From the NCBI GenBank assembly GCA_963728355.1, contig CAVSJQ010000015.1, positions 62,001-126,000 of the forward strand: a stretch of DNA of 64,000 nucleotides, given 5' to 3'. This DNA comes from Sva-07 sp963728355 (lineage in GTDB: Bacteria; Actinomycetota; Acidimicrobiia; Acidimicrobiales; Ilumatobacteraceae). Position 1 is the first letter of the stretch. Every line of letters starts with the position of its first letter. This document shows, in pieces, positions 48,526 to 57,324 of the stretch. Made by a program: the position numbers and the translations under genes. The notes under the pieces were generated by a model, which saw only the letters and a list, made by a program, of their open reading frames with translations, did not search any database and had not been told where the DNA came from.

Positions 48526-51500
48526 TCACCGTCGATAGGTGGCGTGCAGCGCGGCCGCGACCGCGTCGGGAATCGGCGCCGGCAGCGGGATGGTCTCGTA
48601 CCCGTCGAGTTGCGCCACGACGGTTCCCGAGGCATCGACGACCACGCAGTCGAATACCCCGGCCGACGTCTCACGGGCGATCGCACGAACCGGACCGTCG
48701 GGCGTCGCCTGCCAGCTCGCTCGGCCCACCCGCATCGGCAACGCCAGCCGGTCCTCCAGACCGGCCTGCCAGAGACCGGCGGTCTGGAAGCAGAGCTCGA
48801 TGAGCCGCGGTGCGGTGGCGAGTGGCTGCTCCGGCGGCAGGTGGTTGGCCGGCAGGGGGTCCGTGAGCGTCGCCACCGACGCATCGCCGTCCCTCCATGC
48901 CCCGGACACGACCTGATACGCCGGGCCGTGGAAGTAGAACGAGTACACCTGCTCGGCGTCGAGGGCTGGGCCGCTGGCATCGCCCGGCGGCTCGAGCTGC
49001 TCGTGCGGTCGGGCTTGGGTGCTGAGGCGCACTCGGCCGGTGAAGTGCACCGTGCGTTGGGGTTGCTCCTGTCCGGGGAGTTGGCGCTGCGCGCTGAGCG
49101 TGCAGTGCGCCACGAGATCGTCGCCATCAGGGGCGAGGACCGCCCGGACGGTGAGGGTGCGTGGTTCGTCCCGGTAGAACTTCAGCGGCGCGGCGAAGGT
49201 GACGTCGTCCACCGACAGTACCTGGTGGTCCGGCACCAACAGCCGTGCGGTCTCGGCGAACGCTTCCATCCCCATCACGCCCGGCAGCACCGCGGTGCCG
49301 TCGATGCGGTGATCGTCGAGAAACGGCTGCTGCCTCGGATCGAGCGTCGTCTCGACGACCACGCCGTCGTGGACACTGAGCGACGCGCGTCCGATCATCG
49401 GTCCGTGGTCGGCTTCATCGCCGACCTCCGCGGTCAGGTCGACGCCACCCCGGTCGTCGTACTCAGCTGCCATCATCCCGAGCGCTCCGGCCACGATCAC
49501 CTCGCCCCGGAACTCGCTCGACACCAACTCGCGGCGGATCCACGCAACCCCGGCCTCGGGTGGCAGCATCTGCACACCTGCCATCTCCATGATCTTGGGG
49601 ATGGATCCGCGGGTCGCCATGCCGATGCCACCCCACGCCGTCCAGTCGACCGCCAGCCCGCGGGTCTCGGGCCGGTTGCGACGGAAGTTGCTGGTGACCT
49701 TGCACAGCAGGTCGTTCGCCGCCGAGTAGTCGGTCTGGCCCTGGTTGCCAAACCGTCCGGCGACCGACGAGAACACGACGGTCGCACCGATCGTCATGTC
49801 CTGCGCAGCGTGGAACACGTTGAACCAGCCGTCGCTCTTGACGTCGAAGACCAGGTCGTATTCCCGCGATTCCTTGTCGGGCAGGTTGCGGCTGATCTCC
49901 AGTCCCGCCGCGTGGAGCAGGACGTCGATGCGGCCGCTCAGCCGGCGTACGTCGTCGATCACTGCAGCAACAGCTCCAGCATCGGTGAGGTCCACCGAGT
50001 GGTAGTGCACGGTGCCACCGGCAGCCTCGACGGACTGGATGGCGGTGAGGGCGGCGTCGAGGCGCTCGAACCGTGCGAGCTCGCGCTCGATGGTCACCGG
50101 CGTCGGGTGGTCTCCGGCTGCCTTCATCCGCTCGGCGATCGTGACCTTCAGTCCGTTACGGTCCGTACGGAACGCCTCGAGGTCGGGATCGGCAGCGTCG
50201 GGGGTCGGGGTCAGGTCGAGCAGGTGGAACGTGCCGCCCGACGCCGCAGCGAGGTCGGCGGTGATCGCCGACACGATGCTCCCCGCTGCGCCCGTAACGA
50301 CCACCACTGAGTCGTGATCCAGCGTCATGCCCCCGCCGCGGGCCGGCTGGCCGTCGTCGGAGCGCTGCGGGAACGGCGCTTCGACGAACGCAACGCCGAA
50401 GCGCTGGTCGTCGGTCCGCCCGATTTCGACGCAACCCGGATCGAACAGCGTCTCCTCGATCAACTGCGCCGCAATCGCCGAGGTCTTGCGGCTGGGAGCG
50501 AAATCGACGGCCTTCACCAAGGCGTCCGTTCGCTCCTTGCGATACGACTTGGTGAAGCCGGTCACCGGTCCTCCGAGCGGATTGGTCGCGCCGGCCTCGT
50601 CGTAGCCGTGGTAGCCGCCGAGGCGGACCGCCGACACGAGAAACGGGCTCGCGTCGTACAGGAAACGCATGGTGGCGTACAGCGCCTTGACCCGGCGGCG
50701 CAGTGCCTCGCGCCAGGTGGGCAGGTCGTACTCCGCGAGATCTCCGTCGTCGTCGAGCGCGGCGAGCCAGTAGACGCCGGTGATCGGCGCGTCCGCGTGC
50801 CACGCCTCCACCCGGGCCAGCAGTGCGTCGGTCTCCAGTCCTGGTTCCAGCGTGAGCGTGTCGGCACCGGCCTTGTCGAGCTGCTTCACCAGTGCCTCGC
50901 CGACGCCGCCCTCGTCGAGCATCACGACGATGCGGGCACCGTCGAGCTCCACACCGGTCGGCAGGCAGTGGGTCGCCGGCGGACGCAGCGACGGCACCGG
51001 GACTCGGCGGGGCAACGCGTCGACGGCATCGAAGTCACCGCGAACGACGCTCGGCGGAGCGGGCTCGGAGGCGACGGTCACCGTCGATGCGGTTGCCGTT
51101 GCGGGGGCGGGGGCGGGGGTGTCGAGCCCGGCGCGTTGGCGGACCCAGTCCGCGACGTGACGCAGCGTCGGGAAATCACGCAACTGCAAGTTGTCGTCGC
51201 GTTCGAGGTCGTAGTGGCCGCGGACCGCAGCGAACACCTCCGCCTGCTTCACGGTGTCGACGCCGAGGTCGGCTTCGAGGTCGAGGTCGGGTTCCAACAA
51301 CTCGGTCGGATACCCGGTCATCTCGGCGACCACCGCCGTCACCTGATCGAGCACAGCGTCACCCGCGGGAACCCCAACAGCCGGAGCGGCCGCAGCGGCG
51401 GGAGCGGCTGCAGTGGCGGGGGTGTCGAGCCCGGCGCGTTGGCGGACCCAGTCCGCGACGTGACGCAGCGTCGGGAAATCACGCAACTGCAAGTTGTCGT

Positions 51501-54500
51501 CGCGTTCGAGGTCGTAGTGGCCGCGGACCGCAGCGAACACCTCCGCCTGCTTCACGGTGTCGACGCCGAGGTCGGCTTCGAGGTCGAGGTCGGGTTCCAA
51601 CAACTCGGTCGGATACCCGGTCATCTCGGCGACCACCGCCGTCACCTGATCGAGCACATCGTCACCCGCGGGAACCCCAACAGCCGGAGCGGCCGCAGCG
51701 GCGGGAGCGGCTGCAGTGGCGGGGGTGTCGAGCCCGGCGCGTTGGCGGACCCAGTCCGCGACGTGACGCAGCGTCGGGAAATCGCGCAACTGCAAGTTGT
51801 CGTCGCGTTCGAGGTCGTAGTGGCCGCGGACCGCAGCGAACACCTCCGCCTGCTTCACGGTGTCGACGCCGAGGTCGGCTTCGAGGTCGAGGTCGGGTTC
51901 CAACAACTCGGTCGGATACCCGGTCATCTCGGCCACGACCGCCGTCACCTGATCGAGCACATCGTCACCCGCGGGAACCCCAACAGCCGGAGCGGCCGCA
52001 GCGGCGGGAGCGGCTGCAGTGGCGGGGGTGTCGAGCCCGGCGCGTTGGCGGACCCAGTCCGCGACGTGACGCAGCGTCGGGAAATCACGCAACTGCAAGT
52101 TGTCGTCGCGTTCGAGGTCGTAGTGGCCGCGGACCGCAGCGAACACCTCCGCCTGCTTCACGGTGTCGACGCCGAGGTCGGCTTCGAGGTCGAGGTCGGG
52201 TTCCAACAACTCGGTCGGATACCCGGTCATCTCGGCCACGACCGCCGTCACCTGATCGAGCACGTCGTCACCCGCGGGAGCCGCAGCAACCGGTGTAGCG
52301 GCGGCCGCAACGGGTGTCGGAGCCTCAATCGGTGGAACGGCCGTGGCCGGGGCAACGGTCGCCGCCGCCGGGGCGGCGGGTGCCGCGGTGCTGGCAGCGG
52401 GCGCAGCCTCGGTTGTCCGGCGCGCCGAGGTGGCGAGCTGGCCGGCATACGGCACCGCAACCGCCGACTCGTGTCGCGACGAGGCGGGCGCGCCGACGTC
52501 GAGCACCCGCAAGCGGCGGTGGTCGATCTCGAGGCGCGCACCATCGTGTCCGGCGAGCAGGTCGAGCCAGCGCTGCCACGCACCGGGGTCGACGATGCGA
52601 TAGCCGTAGCCGAGCTGATCCGGCGCTCGGTGCTGTCCGTCCGCCACCGGCGTCCACCGCAGCAGTGCCATCGCCACCTGCGAGCCGAAGCCCGCGGCCA
52701 GCCGCAGCGCGTAGCGCACCGGGTGGGCGCCCCCTTGCGAGAGGTTGAGATTGCCGAGGTCGGGGTCTGGTTCGCGGTAGTTCGGCACCGGCGGAACGAT
52801 CCCCGTCTCGAGCGCCTTGACCGCGACGACGTCCTCGATGCCCGCGCCCATCGCATGGCCGGTGAACCCCTTGGTGTTGGTGATCACGATCCGGTCCGCG
52901 TCGGGGCCGAACACCCGGCGAAGTGCGTTGATCTCGGCGGACGCCGACCCCCCGCGGGCGGGCGTGTAGGTCTCGTGGGAGACGAACATCGCTTCGCCGG
53001 CGATCTCGTGTCGGCGCACACCGTGCGACTCGGCCTGTTCGACGACTGCCTCCATCACGGCGCCGATGTGTTCGACGTCGAGACGGGTGCCGTGGAATGC
53101 GGAGTTCGCGGTGATCGCCCCGAGCACCTCACAGATCGGCTGTAGGCCGCGCTCTCGCGCTGCCTCGGCCGACTCGACCACGAGGGCCGCAGCACCCATC
53201 CCGACGATCATCCCGTGGCGCCGGCGGTCGAACGGCGTCGCCGCGTCCTCGACGTGTTCGTCGGTGGCTGCGGCGCCGCTGGCGAGAAATCCGCTGGCGA
53301 TCCAGGGCATCAGCGAGTCGCCGGTCGCATCGTCGGCCGACACGACCACCACCCGGCGGCACCGACCCGCGCGGATCCAGTCCTCCGCCAGGGAAATTGC
53401 CTGTGTCGTCGATGCGCAGGCGGCGTTGACCTGTGTGTTCGGCCCGCGGGCCCCGATGATCTCGGCGAACTGCGAGTGGCCCATCGAGAGCACGCGGAAC
53501 AGGAACCGCCGGTCGAAGCCGTACGGGTGTGCCTCCATCTCGGCGCGGAGGTTGGCGATCAGGCGGTCGACCTCGGCGACGGCGGGCTCGGTGCCGTCCA
53601 TCCGGGCCCGTACGCCCTCGAGTGCGAGCAGGTGCTCACGCCGGGCTCGATCGGCGGTGTACGCCTCGACGTCCTCGGCGAAGCGGTCGTAGCCGGGGAA
53701 GGCGCTCGCAAAGATCACTCCGGTGTCGTCACGGAGTTCGTCGGGCAGCCCCCATCGATCGGGGAGTTGGGTTCCGAGCGTGGTCGTCTTGTAGCGCATC
53801 ACCAACGGGATCCCGGCATCGCGCATCGCGTCGAATCCGGCACCGATGGCCAGACGGGTCGTGTTGTCGAGGGCCTCGTCGCGGGCGGTGTCGACCGCGA
53901 ATTGCTCGACGATGTCGAGCGGGGCATGGCGGCCGGCGAGCTTGATGACCTCGGCGGGATCGTCGATGGTCTCGAAGCTCGCCCCACCCGATTCGCTCTT
54001 GACCAGCCGGGTGATGTGCATGTCGGCCATGCGCGCCCGTGCCGCGTCCGGCAGCGTGTCGATGAACTGCTGTCCGGCGAGAATGCGGGCGATGTTGGCG
54101 TCGTCGAAGGTCCGCTCGACGCCCGGGAGGCCGAGCGCCGCGCCGGTGACGACCACCGGCTCGCCGTCGATGCGGCCACCGGATGTCGACGGCGTGGAAG
54201 CGGCGGCCGATGCGCTCGGCGCGGCCGGTTCGGCGCCGTAGATCCGCAGCCCCTCCTCGATGACGCCGGCGAAGAGTTGTCCGAGCTGCATGATGCGATC
54301 GTCGACCGGTCCTGCTGCCGGCGCCGCCGCGACCGCGGTGGCAGCCGGAGTCGCGGATGGGGTGACGGCGGGAACCGCTGGTGCGGTCACGTGGGGCACC
54401 ACGGGTGTCTCGAAGCCGACCCCCGCAGCCCACAAGCCGCACAATGCCTGGTTGATCGACACGGCGTCGCCCAGCTTGGGGTGGTTCGTGAAGAGCGAGA

Positions 54501-57246
54501 GCACGTCGTCGTGTTCGCCGAGCACGTCCTCGACGAACCCGTGCAGCGCTCGTTTCGGGCCGACCTCCACGAAGACGCGGGCGCCGGCGTCGTAGAGGGT
54601 GTGCAGTCCCTTCACGAACTGCACGGGCGATGCCACCTGGCGCCCGAGGTAGTCGCGCATCGTCTCGCTGGTCGCGTCCGCTGGATAGAACTCGCCGGTC
54701 ACGTTGGCGACCAGCGGGATCCGCGGCGGTTGAACGTCGAGCCGCTCCAACGTCGCCACCAGGGGCACGGAGGCCGGCGCGACGATCGTGGTGTGGAACG
54801 CATGGCTCACCGGGATGCGCACCGCCTGCATGCCCGCGGCGGTGAACGACTCGATCGCCGCCATGACTGCGTCGGTCGCCCCACCGACGACCGCCTGGTT
54901 GTACGAATTGATGTTGGCGACCACGGCGTAGCCGGGCGTGGCGTCGACGATCCGCTCGATCTCGCCGAGCGGTCCGAACACGGCCGCCATCGCGCCGTTG
55001 TCGTCGACCGAGAGGCGCGCCATCTCGCGGCCGCGGGCGCTCACCGCTTCGAGCGCCGCCGCGAACGTCAGCGAGCCTGCTGCGATGAGTGCGCCGTACT
55101 CACCGAGGCTGTGCCCCATCACCATGTCGGGGTGCATGCCGTAGGCGCCGAGGAGACGGCTGATGCTCGAGTCGGTGGCGAGCACCGCCGGTTGAGTGAT
55201 CTCGGTTTGCAGGAGCTGTTGTTCGAGTTGCGCCACGGCCGCGGCGTCGTCGGCGTCGACGAAGATGTACGAGCTGAGCGGGCGCCCGAGCAAGGGCGTC
55301 ATCACGTCGTCGGCCTCGCGGAACGTGGCATCGACGATCGGCTCGCTGGCACGGAGAGCCTGCAGCATGTTGACGTACTGCGACCCCTGCCCGGTGTAGA
55401 GGAATGCCACCTTCGGGACCGGGCCACCCCCGACGAACACGCCCTGTTGGCGCAGCATCCGGAACATCGCCGGGTTGCCGCTGGTCAGCGCCTTGATCGC
55501 CTTGTCGAGCTTGGTGGCGAGATCGGCCGCATCGGCGAAGTCGACGGCGATGCGGCGAGCGGCACGACCCACCGCCGGGTCGGGTCGGGCAGGTGCCGGT
55601 GCTCGACCGGCCCGCGCGTCGGCGAGGGCCCGGCGCACCTGGTCCAGCAGGCCGGCGTCGTCCGGGGCGCCGAGCACGAGTGCCCCGCGAAGGGGCGGCT
55701 TGGTGCGGTCGGCCGTAACGGCGACCGCAGCAGGCCCGGGCTCGCTCGCCGGGGTGACGGATGGCGCCTGGCCGATCGATGCTCCGGCGAACACCCGCGC
55801 CGGCGGCTTGTGGCGACCGGGGACGTGTTCCTCCAACACGACGTGGAAGTTCGTCCCACCGAATCCGAACGCGCTCACCCCGCCACGCCGCACTCCGCTC
55901 GGAGGCTCCGGCCAGTCGCGCAGCTTCGTGTTGACGACGAACGGCGACGTGTCCCAGTCGACGTTCGGGTTGGGATCGTTGAAGTTGAGGCTCGGCGCCA
56001 GCATCTTGTCGCTCAGACTGCGCACCATCTTGAACACGCCGGCCGCGCCGGCCGCGGCCTTCAGGTGCCCGATGTTCGACTTCACCGAACCGAGCGCGAT
56101 GCTGCGCGGACGGGCCCCGGCTGCGCCGAACACCTCGGTGAGGCTCTGCAATTCGGTCGCGTCACCGACCCGGGTAGAGGTGCCGTGCGCCTCGACCGCA
56201 TCGACGGTGCCGGGATCCTCGCCGGCAGCACGCCAGGCCCGCTCGACGGCAAGTCGTTGACCGATCGGGTTCGGTGCCGTGATGCCCTTGCCCTTGCCGT
56301 CACTCGAGCCGGCGATGCCGAGAATGACGGCGTAGATCCGGTCGCCGTCGCGCTCGGCGTCTTCCAGCCGCTTGAGCACGAACAGCGCGGCGCCCTCGCC
56401 CATGACGAACCCGTCGGCGCCGGCGTCGAACGGCCGGGTCCCGGTCGCGGACAGCGCTCCGATCTTGCAGAACTTCACGAACGCGGCGACACCCATGTTG
56501 TGGTCGATGCCGCCGGTGATGGCGGCGTCGAAACGGTGGTCGACGAGTCCGTCGACCGCGACGCTCATGGCGGCCAGCCCCGAGGCGCACGCAGCATCCG
56601 TGGTGAAGTTGGGACCCCGGAAGTTGAACAGGTTGGCGATCCGCCCTGCCATGACGTTGGCGAGTTCGCCGGGCATCGTGTCCTCGTTGATCTCGCCGTA
56701 GTGGTCGAGAAAGTGCGATCGCGTCTCATCGAGGATGCGCTGGCGCTGGTCGGCGGGCAGTGCGGCGAATGACTCGGCGTCCTGCAGGTCGCGGAGCACC
56801 TCGGGCAGCTCGATGCGCATGTTGGTCTGGTAGTGCTTCTCGCCACCGATCGCGTTTCCGATGATCACTGCGACGTTGTCGGGGTCGGTCGTCCAGTCGG
56901 GCCATCCTGCGTCGACGAGCGCCGCGCGTGCAGCGGCGATCGCCCAGCGCTGGCCGTCGTCCATCTGATCGGCCACCTTTGGCGGGATCGGCAGCTTCCA
57001 GCCGATCGGGTCCCACGGGAAGTCGCGAACCCAGCCGCCGACCTTGGAGTAGGTCTTGTCGGGTTCGTCGTGATCGGGCGAGTAGTACAGCGCCGGGTCC
57101 CACCGCTCGGGCGGAACGTCGCTGATCGAGTACCGGCCGCCGGTGATGTTGGCCCAGAACCTGTCGGCATCGGGCGCGTCGGGCATGATCGCGCCGACGC
57201 CGACTACGGCGATCGGTGAGGTGGGCCTCGTGTGGATGTCAAACAT
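48526..57246 (-). CDS. Iterative type I fatty acid/polyketide synthase, KS-AT-KS-ACPx4-KR-DH
   Basis: 2906 residues; ATG at 57246 with AGGAG 9 nt upstream. KS1 (1-470): Cys220, His354, His394. AT (about 600-920): Ser713 in GHSLGE. KS2 (about 1030-1545): Cys1277 in NAACAST, His1424 in VSHETYTP, His1464 in FTGHAMGAG, so it keeps a full triad. Four ACPs of 101-residue period (about 1660-2045), each with LGVDTVKQAE, where Thr1695, 1796, 1897 and 1998 stand at the usual Ser site. KR (about 2110-2600): nucleotide motif VTGAAGSIVSA, SSVAG and Tyr in DYSAAN. DH (about 2630-2890): hot-dog with DHRIDGTAVLPG. No enoyl reductase or thioesterase. It resembles Pfa-type secondary lipid synthases. Product unknown. 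Confidence 0.9.
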   Translation of the reverse strand: MFDIHTRPTSPIAVVGVGAIMPDAPDADRFWANITGGRYSISDVPPERWDPALYYSPDHDEPDKTYSKVGGWVRDFPWDPIGWKLPIPPKVADQMDDGQRWAIAAARAALVDAGWPDWTTDPDNVAVIIGNAIGGEKHYQTNMRIELPEVLRDLQDAESFAALPADQRQRILDETRSHFLDHYGEINEDTMPGELANVMAGRIANLFNFRGPNFTTDAACASGLAAMSVAVDGLVDHRFDAAITGGIDHNMGVAAFVKFCKIGALSATGTRPFDAGADGFVMGEGAALFVLKRLEDAERDGDRIYAVILGIAGSSDGKGKGITAPNPIGQRLAVERAWRAAGEDPGTVDAVEAHGTSTRVGDATELQSLTEVFGAAGARPRSIALGSVKSNIGHLKAAAGAAGVFKMVRSLSDKMLAPSLNFNDPNPNVDWDTSPFVVNTKLRDWPEPPSGVRRGGVSAFGFGGTNFHVVLEEHVPGRHKPPARVFAGASIGQAPSVTPASEPGPAAVAVTADRTKPPLRGALVLGAPDDAGLLDQVRRALADARAGRAPAPARPDPAVGRAARRIAVDFADAADLATKLDKAIKALTSGNPAMFRMLRQQGVFVGGGPVPKVAFLYTGQGSQYVNMLQALRASEPIVDATFREADDVMTPLLGRPLSSYIFVDADDAAAVAQLEQQLLQTEITQPAVLATDSSISRLLGAYGMHPDMVMGHSLGEYGALIAAGSLTFAAALEAVSARGREMARLSVDDNGAMAAVFGPLGEIERIVDATPGYAVVANINSYNQAVVGGATDAVMAAIESFTAAGMQAVRIPVSHAFHTTIVAPASVPLVATLERLDVQPPRIPLVANVTGEFYPADATSETMRDYLGRQVASPVQFVKGLHTLYDAGARVFVEVGPKRALHGFVEDVLGEHDDVLSLFTNHPKLGDAVSINQALCGLWAAGVGFETPVVPHVTAPAVPAVTPSATPAATAVAAAPAAGPVDDRIMQLGQLFAGVIEEGLRIYGAEPAAPSASAAASTPSTSGGRIDGEPVVVTGAALGLPGVERTFDDANIARILAGQQFIDTLPDAARARMADMHITRLVKSESGGASFETIDDPAEVIKLAGRHAPLDIVEQFAVDTARDEALDNTTRLAIGAGFDAMRDAGIPLVMRYKTTTLGTQLPDRWGLPDELRDDTGVIFASAFPGYDRFAEDVEAYTADRARREHLLALEGVRARMDGTEPAVAEVDRLIANLRAEMEAHPYGFDRRFLFRVLSMGHSQFAEIIGARGPNTQVNAACASTTQAISLAEDWIRAGRCRRVVVVSADDATGDSLMPWIASGFLASGAAATDEHVEDAATPFDRRRHGMIVGMGAAALVVESAEAARERGLQPICEVLGAITANSAFHGTRLDVEHIGAVMEAVVEQAESHGVRRHEIAGEAMFVSHETYTPARGGSASAEINALRRVFGPDADRIVITNTKGFTGHAMGAGIEDVVAVKALETGIVPPVPNYREPDPDLGNLNLSQGGAHPVRYALRLAAGFGSQVAMALLRWTPVADGQHRAPDQLGYGYRIVDPGAWQRWLDLLAGHDGARLEIDHRRLRVLDVGAPASSRHESAVAVPYAGQLATSARRTTEAAPAASTAAPAAPAAATVAPATAVPPIEAPTPVAAAATPVAAAPAGDDVLDQVTAVVAEMTGYPTELLEPDLDLEADLGVDTVKQAEVFAAVRGHYDLERDDNLQLRDFPTLRHVADWVRQRAGLDTPATAAAPAAAAAPAVGVPAGDDVLDQVTAVVAEMTGYPTELLEPDLDLEADLGVDTVKQAEVFAAVRGHYDLERDDNLQLRDFPTLRHVADWVRQRAGLDTPATAAAPAAAAAPAVGVPAGDDVLDQVTAVVAEMTGYPTELLEPDLDLEADLGVDTVKQAEVFAAVRGHYDLERDDNLQLRDFPTLRHVADWVRQRAGLDTPATAAAPAAAAAPAVGVPAGDAVLDQVTAVVAEMTGYPTELLEPDLDLEADLGVDTVKQAEVFAAVRGHYDLERDDNLQLRDFPTLRHVADWVRQRAGLDTPAPAPATATASTVTVASEPAPPSVVRGDFDAVDALPRRVPVPSLRPPATHCLPTGVELDGARIVVMLDEGGVGEALVKQLDKAGADTLTLEPGLETDALLARVEAWHADAPITGVYWLAALDDDGDLAEYDLPTWREALRRRVKALYATMRFLYDASPFLVSAVRLGGYHGYDEAGATNPLGGPVTGFTKSYRKERTDALVKAVDFAPSRKTSAIAAQLIEETLFDPGCVEIGRTDDQRFGVAFVEAPFPQRSDDGQPARGGGMTLDHDSVVVVTGAAGSIVSAITADLAAASGGTFHLLDLTPTPDAADPDLEAFRTDRNGLKVTIAERMKAAGDHPTPVTIERELARFERLDAALTAIQSVEAAGGTVHYHSVDLTDAGAVAAVIDDVRRLSGRIDVLLHAAGLEISRNLPDKESREYDLVFDVKSDGWFNVFHAAQDMTIGATVVFSSVAGRFGNQGQTDYSAANDLLCKVTSNFRRNRPETRGLAVDWTAWGGIGMATRGSIPKIMEMAGVQMLPPEAGVAWIRRELVSSEFRGEVIVAGALGMMAAEYDDRGGVDLTAEVGDEADHGPMIGRASLSVHDGVVVETTLDPRQQPFLDDHRIDGTAVLPGVMGMEAFAETARLLVPDHQVLSVDDVTFAAPLKFYRDEPRTLTVRAVLAPDGDDLVAHCTLSAQRQLPGQEQPQRTVHFTGRVRLSTQARPHEQLEPPGDASGPALDAEQVYSFYFHGPAYQVVSGAWRDGDASVATLTDPLPANHLPPEQPLATAPRLIELCFQTAGLWQAGLEDRLALPMRVGRASWQATPDGPVRAIARETSAGVFDCVVVDASGTVVAQLDGYETIPLPAPIPDAVAAALHATYRR
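51121..52280. repeat. Four tandem near-identical ACP-coding units of 303 bp
   Basis: Copies begin at about 51121, 51424, 51727 and 52030, exactly 303 bp apart. They differ at only a few mostly synonymous positions (for example GAT/GAC swaps and one Asp-to-Ala, GDD to GDA), also across the Ala/Pro-rich linkers. Such identity points to recent amplification or ongoing gene conversion; copy number may vary between strains and may be miscounted in short-read assemblies. Confidence 0.92.
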
Positions 57247-57324
57247 CGTGATGTACTCCTGAGCAGCGGAGGTCGGCGTGCGTGGGCGGGCGGAAGGCCG
57301 GTGGGAGGGGCGGGATGTGCAGCG

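Noticed and set aside
48501..49127. N-terminal extension of the carboxylase
   Set aside because: The open frame continues upstream but overlaps the synthase coding region and has no domain; the ATG at 48500 starts the recognisable domain.
53215..56772. 1185-codon open frame on the plus strand opposite the synthase
   Set aside because: No recognisable domain; lies entirely over the KS/AT region of the real gene on the other strand.
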